From the NCBI GenBank assembly GCA_035547155.1, contig DASZVJ010000160.1:1-19145 (forward strand): a DNA stretch of 19,145 nucleotides. Reading direction: 5' to 3'. How positions within the stretch are numbered: position 1 is the stretch's first letter; each line of letters starts with the position of its first letter. The stretch comes from CAZNMF01 sp035547155. GTDB taxonomy: Bacteria; Acidobacteriota; Vicinamibacteria; Vicinamibacterales; SCN-69-37. The notes beneath the pieces are model-generated. The model ran no database searches and had not been told where the DNA came from. It was given only the letters and a program-made list of their open reading frames with translations. The translations under genes were made by a program, and so were the position numbers. Of this stretch, positions 13,434 through 19,145 are shown piece by piece.

Positions 13434-14552
13434 ATGACTGACACAACACCGCGCGGGCGCTTGAAGGTGTTCCTCGGCTACGCCGCGGGCGTCGGGAAGA
13501 CCTATCAGATGCTGTCTGAAGCGCGCGAGCTCCACCAGCGCGGCGTCGACGTCGTGCTCGCATATTTCGAGCCGCACGGGCGGCAGGAGACCATCGCGAT
13601 GACGGACGGTCTCGAGACGATCCCGCGCCGCCACATGGAATATCGAGGGTCGACGTTCGAGGAGATGGACGTCGACGCCGTCATTCGCCGTCATCCCCGC
13701 GTCGCCGTCGTCGACGAGTTTCCGCACACGAACGTGCCGGGATCGGCGCGCACCAAGCGATGGGAGGACGTGCACGCGATCCTCGATGCGGGCATCGACG
13801 TCCTCACGACGATGAACGTGCAGCATCTCGAGAGTTTGAACGATCAGATCTGGCAGAGCACGGGCGTGCGCGTGCGGGAGACGATTCCGGATTGGGTCCT
13901 CAAGCAGGCGGATGAAGTCGTCATGGTGGATCTGACGCCTCGGGCGCTGCTCAACCGGCTCGAGCGTGGCGTCGTCTATCCGTCGGATCGTGTCCAAGCC
14001 GCGCTGCAGAATTTCTTCAAGGAACCGACGCTCGTGGCGCTGCGCGAGCTGGCCATGCGTCAGACCGCCTACGGCGTCGAACGTCGTCAGGACGACGCCG
14101 ACGTGCCGGGTCCGGCGGCGACCGCGCCTGCGGTCATCGAGCGGCTGCTGCTCGTGATCGATCCGAGTCCGGCCAGCGCGGCATTGATCCGCCGGGGTCG
14201 TCGCGTCGCGGATTATCTGCAGGCCGAGTGTCAGGCCGTGTTCGTCTCGCGCACGCCGGATCTGCGCGATCTCGGCGACGAGGCGCGCGAGAGCGTCCAG
14301 CGGCAGTTGAGCTTCGCGCGCGGCTTGCGCATCGACAGCCGTGTGCTCGGCGGTGACGATGCGCCTGCTGCCGTCGTCGGATTCGCCCGGCAGAACGGCA
14401 TCACGCAGATTTTCATCCATCGACGCACCGAAGGGCGATTGGTCCGTTGGCGCAGCCGAGGGTTCGTGCAGCGTCTCGTCCGGCTCGCGCCGGACATGCA
14501 GGTCACGATCGTCGCCGATCGATCGACACGACCGCGTGGGGCGCCCGTCTGA
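13434..14552 (+). CDS. Stand-alone KdpD sensor module, copy 2 (intact ATPase-like domain plus Usp)
   Basis: This 372-residue protein matches the KdpD N-terminal region closely: Walker A-like GYAAGVGKTYQML (K22), FEPHGRQET, VVDEFPHTNVPGS with KRWEDV, TTMNVQHLESLND, VRETIPDWVL and FFKEPTLVALRELAMR. Residues from about 240 form a Usp domain. Its end reads HRRTEGRLVRWRSRGFVQRL, so the canonical Usp G-S motif kept in copy 1 is missing. It stops without membrane or kinase domains. It starts one base after the copy 1 stop (TGAGATG) with no separate ribosome binding site, so translation is probably coupled. In full-length KdpD this module senses K+ or ATP and, in S. aureus, its Usp binds c-di-AMP. 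Here it must act on the kinase in trans. Confidence 0.9.
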   Translation: MTDTTPRGRLKVFLGYAAGVGKTYQMLSEARELHQRGVDVVLAYFEPHGRQETIAMTDGLETIPRRHMEYRGSTFEEMDVDAVIRRHPRVAVVDEFPHTNVPGSARTKRWEDVHAILDAGIDVLTTMNVQHLESLNDQIWQSTGVRVRETIPDWVLKQADEVVMVDLTPRALLNRLERGVVYPSDRVQAALQNFFKEPTLVALRELAMRQTAYGVERRQDDADVPGPAATAPAVIERLLLVIDPSPASAALIRRGRRVADYLQAECQAVFVSRTPDLRDLGDEARESVQRQLSFARGLRIDSRVLGGDDAPAAVVGFARQNGITQIFIHRRTEGRLVRWRSRGFVQRLVRLAPDMQVTIVADRSTRPRGAPV

Positions 14553-14562
14553 CAGGTTGCGC

Positions 14563-14576
14563 CCGTCCAGTGACGG
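14563..14576 (+). terminator. Small hairpin after the KdpD sensor gene pair
   Basis: CCGTC (14563-14567) pairs with GACGG (14572-14576) around CAGT. A second dyad, GTGAC-G-GTCAC, overlaps at 14570-14580. There is no T-run. It may be a weak terminator 10 bases after the stop at 14552. Confidence 0.25.
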
Positions 14577-14594
14577 TCACGCGCGCGGTAACCC

Positions 14595-14623
14595 TTGGAC
14601 GACGTCCACGGCTGTGCTATAAC
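14595..14623 (+). promoter_or_regulatory. Sigma70-type promoter
   Basis: TTGGAC (14595-14600) and TATAAC (14618-14623) are separated by exactly 17 bases, the best sigma70-like match noticed in the window. Transcription would start near 14630, 28 bases before the GTG start of the next gene, with AGGAG at 14645-14649 in between. Confidence 0.65.
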
Positions 14624-14657
14624 GCCCACGCTCCCGCCTTCCCCAGGAGACCTGCCC

Positions 14658-16142
14658 GTGTCTTGTTCCCGGCTCTTTGCCGCGTTGATTGTCGTGTTGT
14701 CCCTCGGCCGCAGTGCGCGTGCCGCTGATACCTGGATCGAAGTACGGAGCGATCACTTCATCGTCATCGCCGATGTCGGCGAGCGGAAGGCGCGCAACGT
14801 CGCCTGGCAGTTCGAGCAGGTCCGGTCCGCGATCCGCCAGGGCTTTCCCTGGGCGCAGGTCGATCTGAACCGGCCGATGATCGTCATCGCCGTCAAGGAC
14901 GAGGACGACATGCGGAAGATCGCGCCGCAGTTCTGGGAGCAGCGCGGCACGACGCATCCGGCGAGCGTGTTCGTCTCCGGGCCCGATCGCTTCTATGTGG
15001 CCCTGCAGGCGAACGTCGAGGAAGAAGGACAGGGGCTGAATCCCTGGGTGCAGGCCTACTGGTCGTACAGCGCGCTCGTGTTCGACACGAACTTCAACTA
15101 TCGCTTGCCGCTGTGGTTGACCGACGGGATTGCGTCGCTCCTGAGCAATACGATCGTCAGCGAGAAGGAAATCCGCTTCGGCTCGCCGATTCCGTCGAAG
15201 GTCGAGATGGTGAGGACCGCGCCGCTACGGCCGCTGGCGGAGTTGTTCGAGGTGACTCGCCAGTCGCCGTACTACACCCAGGGCGCGAGCCGCGAACGGT
15301 TCGACGCGCAGTGCTGGTCGCTCGTGCAGTTCCTGATGTTCGGCGATCGATCAGGCAACGGCACGCGCATCAATCAGGTCGTGAAGCTGATGCTCGACGG
15401 CCAATCCTCGGCGGCCGCGCTGCAGCAGATCTACGGCAGCCTCGATGCGCTCGATCAGGCCTATCGGTTGTACGTGCATCAGGGCGCATTCAGGTTCGGC
15501 CGCCTGCACGTCGATACCGATACGTCGATGGCGAAATATCCCGAGCGTGCGCTGACTGCCGCGGAGTCTGCCGCGCTGCGCGCCGGATTCCACGCCGCCA
15601 TGAATCGTCCGATCGAAGCGCGAGCCCTGCTGGCGGAGGCGCGCTCGGCTGACGCATCCCTCGCCGCAGCCGACGACGTCGACGCGATCCTGCTCGATCG
15701 CGAGCAGAAGCGTGACGAGGCGCTGCAGGCGTTCGCGAAAGCCGCGGAGCGCGGGTCGACGAATTTCTGGACGTACTACCGGCTTGCGATGTTGTCTTCG
15801 GGGCCGCGCATGGACGCCGCGGCCATGGCCGATCTGCGTCAGCGCCTCGAGAAGACGACGACGCTCAATCCGCAGTTCGCGCCGGCGTTCGGCACACTTG
15901 CCAACGTCCAGATGCAACTACGAGAGCCCGATCGCGCGCTCGAATCGGCCCACCGCGCCGCGACGCTGGAGCCCAACGATCTCTCGTATCGCGTCCTGCT
16001 GGCGCGCCTGCTCGTCGCCACCAATGACGCGGCTGATGCGGCCGTCGTCGCGCGAGAGGCGCTGCCGCTCGCGCGCAGCGATCAGGAGCGAGCCACGCTT
16101 CAAGGTTTCCTCGCTGCGCCCGCGGCGACGCCGGCGAACTGA
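14658..16142 (+). CDS. Exported TPR protein with a degenerate peptidase-MA/DUF1570-like region
   Basis: 494 residues from a GTG start with AGGAG eight bases upstream. A signal peptide is visible (hydrophobic AALIVVLSLG, then a signal peptidase I site after SARA near residue 22), so the protein is exported. Residues about 25-220 resemble bacterial DUF1570/peptidase-MA-like proteins, with LPLWLTDGIASLLSN at the place of the family's P-x-W-L-x-E-G-L-A-E. Where an HExxH zinc motif would be expected, residues about 134-138 read YWSYS, so metal-dependent peptidase activity is unlikely. The C-terminal part has tetratricopeptide-like repeats (ALQAFAKAAERGSTNFWTYY; FGTLANVQMQLREPDRALES). The family assignment is from pattern memory; the true function is unknown. 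Confidence 0.75.
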   Translation: MSCSRLFAALIVVLSLGRSARAADTWIEVRSDHFIVIADVGERKARNVAWQFEQVRSAIRQGFPWAQVDLNRPMIVIAVKDEDDMRKIAPQFWEQRGTTHPASVFVSGPDRFYVALQANVEEEGQGLNPWVQAYWSYSALVFDTNFNYRLPLWLTDGIASLLSNTIVSEKEIRFGSPIPSKVEMVRTAPLRPLAELFEVTRQSPYYTQGASRERFDAQCWSLVQFLMFGDRSGNGTRINQVVKLMLDGQSSAAALQQIYGSLDALDQAYRLYVHQGAFRFGRLHVDTDTSMAKYPERALTAAESAALRAGFHAAMNRPIEARALLAEARSADASLAAADDVDAILLDREQKRDEALQAFAKAAERGSTNFWTYYRLAMLSSGPRMDAAAMADLRQRLEKTTTLNPQFAPAFGTLANVQMQLREPDRALESAHRAATLEPNDLSYRVLLARLLVATNDAADAAVVAREALPLARSDQERATLQGFLAAPAATPAN

Positions 16143-16164
16143 GCCAGCGAGGAGGCTCGAATCT

Positions 16165-16178
16165 CGGTCTTCGGACCG
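16165..16178. terminator. C(UUCG)G hairpin between convergent genes
   Basis: CGGTC (16165-16169), TTCG (16170-16173) and GACCG (16174-16178) form a perfect 5-bp stem closed by the very stable C(UUCG)G tetraloop. It lies 22 bases after the TPR gene stop and just before the minus-strand FHA gene ends, so it can serve as a terminator for the plus-strand transcript. There is no T-run on either side. Confidence 0.5.
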
Positions 16179-16181
16179 CCG

Positions 16182-16475
16182 TCAGATCTGTCCGACTTCG
16201 AACTCGACGCGTCCGATCGTCACGACGTCGCCGGCTTTGAGCACCTGGCGATCGACACGGCGGCCGTTGACGAGCGTCCCGTTCGTGCTGCCGAGATCCT
16301 CGACGATGAGCTGATCGGACTTGTCGGCGGTGAGACGGCAGTGCAGCCGCGAGACGAGCGCCGCGTCGAGGATGAAATCCGCGCGCGCCGTGCGGCCGAC
16401 GGTCTTCACGCTGCCGGCGGGCAGGCGGAAGACGACGGGTGAGTCGTCCTTGGTCTGCAGGATCCAGCCCGTCAT
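16182..16475 (-). CDS. Small FHA-domain protein
   Basis: The 97 residues are a single forkhead-associated domain: KTVGRTARADFILDAALVSR, then SRLHCRL, DLGSTNGTLVNGRRV and VVTIGRVEFEV. The G-R, S-R-x-H and S-T-N-G residues that bind phosphothreonine are all present. There is no transmembrane or other domain. FHA proteins recognise targets of Ser/Thr kinases. Its ATG overlaps the pntAA stop by one base (TGATG), so it is translated with pntAA. The partner kinase is not in the window. Whether the pairing with pntAA has meaning is open. Confidence 0.92.
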   Translation of the reverse strand: MTGWILQTKDDSPVVFRLPAGSVKTVGRTARADFILDAALVSRLHCRLTADKSDQLIVEDLGSTNGTLVNGRRVDRQVLKAGDVVTIGRVEFEVGQI

Positions 16476-17656
16476 CAGCGGACCGCCGCGGCCGGCTGCA
16501 GCCGCGGATGAATCACACGTCCGTCGTTGGTCACCAGAATCTCCTTCGTGATCTCGTCCGACATGTCGAGCGTGAGCTCCGGCGGCCCCGAGGGCTTGCC
16601 GTCCGCGCCCTTCTGCCGCCGCACCAAGTGCTGCACGAGCGTCGTCACGTTGCGCGCGTACATCTGACTCGCGTGATAGGGCACGGTCGCGGGCAGATTC
16701 GTCGGACCGAGGATCGTCACGCCGTGCCGCTCGATCGTTTGATCCGCGACGGTGAGCTCGCAGTTGCCACCGCGCTCGGCCGCGAGATCGACGATGACCG
16801 ATCCCGGCGGCATGCCGGCGACCATCGCTTCGGTCACGAGCACGGGCGATCGTTTGCCTGGAATGGCCGCGGTCGTGACGACGACGTCGCTCGCAGCGAT
16901 CGTCTTCGCGAGCAGCTCGCGCTGGCGGCGATAGAACGATTCGTCCTGCGCGGTCGCGTAGCCGCCGGCGTCCTGCGCGCTCGAGGCTTCGATCGGCAGC
17001 TCGACGAAGCGCGCGCCGAGACTCTGAATCTGCTCTTTGACGGCCGGCCGCACGTCGTACGCCTCGACGCGCGCACCGAGCCGGCGCGCGGTCGCAATGG
17101 CCTGCAGGCCCGCGACGCCCGCGCCGATGATGAAGACTCGCGCGGCCGCCACCGTGCCCGCCGCCGTGTTGAGCATCGGGAACATGCGCGGCAACGAGTC
17201 CGCGGCCAGAAGCACCGCCTTGTAGCCCGCGATCGTCGCCATCGACGACAACGCGTCCATGCTCTGCGCGCGCGTGATGCGCGGCACGAGCTCCATTGCA
17301 GCGAGCCGTGCGCCGCGTTGCGCGACGGCTTCGGCAGCAGGAATTGCGGTCAATGGATCGGCGAAGCCGATGATGAGCTGTCCGTCGCGCATGAGCGCTA
17401 CGTCCGCATCTCCGTTCGCAGGATTGGCGCCCGGCGTGCGCACCATCGCCACGATGTCGGCTTGAAAGACGTCGGCGCGTGACGCGATCGTCGCCTTCTG
17501 CTCGACGTACGCCGCGTCCGGAAATCCGGCAGCGAGACCGGCGTCGTGCTCGACGACGACGTCGAGGCCGAGCTTCGCGAGGATGGAGACGACGCCGGGC
17601 ACGATGGCCACGCGCCGCTCGCCGGGAAAGGTCTCTTTGGGAACGCCGAGCCGCAT
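16475..17656 (-). CDS. pntAA: NAD(P) transhydrogenase subunit alpha, part 1 (NAD-binding)
   Basis: This 393-residue protein has the alanine dehydrogenase/PNT fold. The N-terminus MRLGVPKETFPGERRVA and the motif VPRITRAQSMDALSSMATIA are typical. The Rossmann motif G178-A-G-V-A-G183 is followed by the acidic residue in VEAYDVRPAVKEQ. PGKRSPVLVTEAMV and SVIVDLAAERGGNCELT follow. With PntAB and PntB it forms the proton-pumping enzyme that passes hydride between NAD(H) and NADP(H). Neither partner gene adjoins it here: FHA is downstream and a hydrolase is upstream. ATG 17656 is chosen because MRLGVPKE matches the family start; an ATG at 17689 would overlap the preceding gene. The C-terminal LTLDMSDEITKEILVTNDGR is also PntAA-like and argues against alanine dehydrogenase. 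Confidence 0.9.
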   Translation of the reverse strand: MRLGVPKETFPGERRVAIVPGVVSILAKLGLDVVVEHDAGLAAGFPDAAYVEQKATIASRADVFQADIVAMVRTPGANPANGDADVALMRDGQLIIGFADPLTAIPAAEAVAQRGARLAAMELVPRITRAQSMDALSSMATIAGYKAVLLAADSLPRMFPMLNTAAGTVAAARVFIIGAGVAGLQAIATARRLGARVEAYDVRPAVKEQIQSLGARFVELPIEASSAQDAGGYATAQDESFYRRQRELLAKTIAASDVVVTTAAIPGKRSPVLVTEAMVAGMPPGSVIVDLAAERGGNCELTVADQTIERHGVTILGPTNLPATVPYHASQMYARNVTTLVQHLVRRQKGADGKPSGPPELTLDMSDEITKEILVTNDGRVIHPRLQPAAAVR

Positions 17657-17667
17657 CGGAACGGAGT

Positions 17668-19145
17668 TTACCTTAGCGCCTCGATCCATTCGATCATCGG
17701 CGTCGTCGCGTCCGGCGAAATCGTCCGCGTGCTCGATGAGGGCAGCTCGTCGGCCGCCCCGCCGGTCGCCGGCAGCAGGAGATGATCGACGCCCGCTACG
17801 ATCGCCTTATGCGTGGCCGCGGCGCCGATCTTCGGCCGCGACGCGGCGAGACGCTCGATCCGGTCGGCTTCGCTGACGGGCACGTCCGTATCTCGCGCGC
17901 CGTGGACGACGAGGACAGGCTGATCGATTTTACGAAGCGCGCTCGCAGGATCGAACTGAAGCCAGCTCTTGAACCACGGCGTGTCCGCTTGATCGCGGAG
18001 CTCGTCCGGCAGCGCCTCCCATCCCTTGCCGCTGATGACGGCGTCCATCACCTGGACCTGAAGGCCGATGCGCGCGGTCTTTTCGGCGTCGGTGAGCGGC
18101 AGCGGCGCCAGCACGCGCTTCTGGCGATCGATCGTCACGTCGCGGCCGTTCTGGCCGTAGGCCGCGATCAGGATCACGCCCGCGATGTGATCGTCGCGAC
18201 TCGCCGCGAGCAGCGCGATTGGCGCGGCGTCGCCGTAGCCGGCGACGACGATGCGATGATCGTCGACGTCCTTGCGCTTGCGGAGCCAGCTCACGACGGC
18301 CAGCGCATCGTCGCTGTATTCGTTGATCCGCGCGCTCTCCTGACGGCCGCCGCTGCGACCGCCGCCGCGCACGTCGTATCGCACGGCGAGAATGCCGGCC
18401 TTGGCGAACGCGCCCGCAAGCTGGCCGAAGATCGGCACGCCGAACGCGAAGTAGTCGCGATCCTGCGGGCCGGGACCGGCCACGAGCACGACGGCGGGCG
18501 CTGGCGCCGCGGCGTTCGACGGGTGCGTGATCGTCGTCGCCAGGCTGAATCCGTTCGCGCCGATCGCCACTTCTTCGTCGCCAGGGTTGTGCGCCGGCTC
18601 CTCGTGCGCGATCACGGACGACAGATCGTCGCGAATGACGACGACGGACGCGGCGGGCAGGGCGAGACGCGCCAACCGTCCGCGCGCGTCGACCCAGAGG
18701 TCGACGGGCACGGCTCCCGATGGCGCTGCGATCGTCAAGTTGTACTCGCGGAGATCCATCGCGCGCGTGCCGATGAAGATTCGCCGGGGCACGACGCGGC
18801 CGACCGTCGCGTCGACCGGTCCGCTCGGCGCGATGTAGAGCGGCAGCTTCGTTCCTGTCGAGGCATTGGCCAGCCGGAGCGCCAGCACTTCGTACGCGGA
18901 GAAGACGTGACTCGACACGGCGATGGCGTTCGGCACGACCTGATGCGTGGCCGCGCCGTGCTGGGTGCCGCGCGTTATCTCGCTCGTCGCCGTTGTACCG
19001 GTGAACGATGCGGAGATGAGAAGAGGCTGGCCGCGCAGGACGCCGTCGAGCGTGAGATGCTGCGGCTGCCAATCCGGGCCGTACGTCACTTCGAACTTGT
19101 TGGTGAGGAGATCGAACGGCGCTTTGAGCTCGCCCGTGCTCGAGA
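17668..19145 (-). CDS. Alpha/beta-hydrolase-fold protein (cut by right window edge)
   Basis: At least 492 residues are visible and the frame runs off the right edge, so the N-terminus is missing; GTG 19089 is internal. Residues before about 18560 form a beta-rich N-terminal region without a clear name. The C-terminal half is a hydrolase domain like prolyl oligopeptidase/acyl-transfer esterases: VVLVAGPGPQDRDYFAFG (oxyanion region), ILAVRYDVRGGGRSGG, then the nucleophile elbow, VLVVHGARDTDVPVSEADRI (acid) and VDHLLLP (base). The elbow reads VVAGYGDAAPIAL (codons 18229-18240 give G-Y-G-D), where G-x-S-x-G is expected, so the serine seems replaced by glycine. It stops 11 bases before pntAA on the same strand. 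Substrate unknown. Confidence 0.85.
   Translation of the reverse strand, partial: SSTGELKAPFDLLTNKFEVTYGPDWQPQHLTLDGVLRGQPLLISASFTGTTATSEITRGTQHGAATHQVVPNAIAVSSHVFSAYEVLALRLANASTGTKLPLYIAPSGPVDATVGRVVPRRIFIGTRAMDLREYNLTIAAPSGAVPVDLWVDARGRLARLALPAASVVVIRDDLSSVIAHEEPAHNPGDEEVAIGANGFSLATTITHPSNAAAPAPAVVLVAGPGPQDRDYFAFGVPIFGQLAGAFAKAGILAVRYDVRGGGRSGGRQESARINEYSDDALAVVSWLRKRKDVDDHRIVVAGYGDAAPIALLAASRDDHIAGVILIAAYGQNGRDVTIDRQKRVLAPLPLTDAEKTARIGLQVQVMDAVISGKGWEALPDELRDQADTPWFKSWLQFDPASALRKIDQPVLVVHGARDTDVPVSEADRIERLAASRPKIGAAATHKAIVAGVDHLLLPATGGAADELPSSSTRTISPDATTPMIEWIEALR

Noticed and set aside
1..19145. Frequent GATC/CGATCG tetra- and hexamers as a meaningful repeat
   Set aside because: They are spread evenly through coding DNA and fit the codon use (GAT CGx, CTC GAT); no cluster was seen.

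Overview
The window is uniformly GC-rich (codons end mostly in G or C) and bacterial, with tightly packed operons. The layout fits an environmental Gram-negative chromosome. The style of the genes (split KdpD, KdpFABC, a secreted TPR protein with a peptidase-MA-like fold, GTG starts) suggests Acidobacteriota, but nothing here proves the phylum. There are no rRNA, tRNA, CRISPR or insertion-sequence signals.

Left third (1-5174), nitrite metabolism. A bacterial globin (cut by the left edge, minus strand) diverges from a plus-strand operon across a 631-bp intergenic region full of dyads and stem-loops. The operon is nirB (FAD/[2Fe-2S]/siroheme nitrite reductase large subunit), nirD (Rieske-type small subunit with all four cluster ligands), a GAF-ANTAR RNA-binding regulator, and a uroporphyrinogen-III synthase (hemD-like) that would feed siroheme synthesis for NirB. 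The ANTAR protein inside the operon makes the long, structured nirB leader a candidate antitermination target.

Middle (5044-14552), high-affinity potassium uptake. On the minus strand, in transcription order: kdpD (kinase half only), kdpE, a 29-residue membrane peptide, kdpF, kdpA, kdpB, kdpC and a small membrane protein whose 3' end overlaps hemD tail to tail. Between kdpE and the transporter genes lie four repeats of a TTCAGG-like element at exact 11-bp steps, the expected form of an OmpR/PhoB-family (KdpE) operator. The KdpD sensor half is not fused to the kinase. Two consecutive divergent genes (12365-14552) each encode a stand-alone KdpD N-terminal ATPase-like domain plus Usp domain. They have degenerated in complementary ways: copy 1 has lost ATPase-domain motifs but keeps the Usp G-S motif, and copy 2 is the reverse. 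This divided, two-module potassium sensor is the most interesting system in the window.

Right third (14553-19145). A sigma70-like promoter drives an exported TPR protein whose peptidase-like region seems to lack HExxH. It ends against a C(UUCG)G hairpin shared with a convergent minus-strand operon: an alpha/beta-hydrolase-fold protein (cut by the right edge, apparently without its nucleophile serine), a lone NAD(P) transhydrogenase alpha subunit (pntAA) without pntAB or pntB beside it, and a small FHA-domain protein overlapping pntAA by one base.
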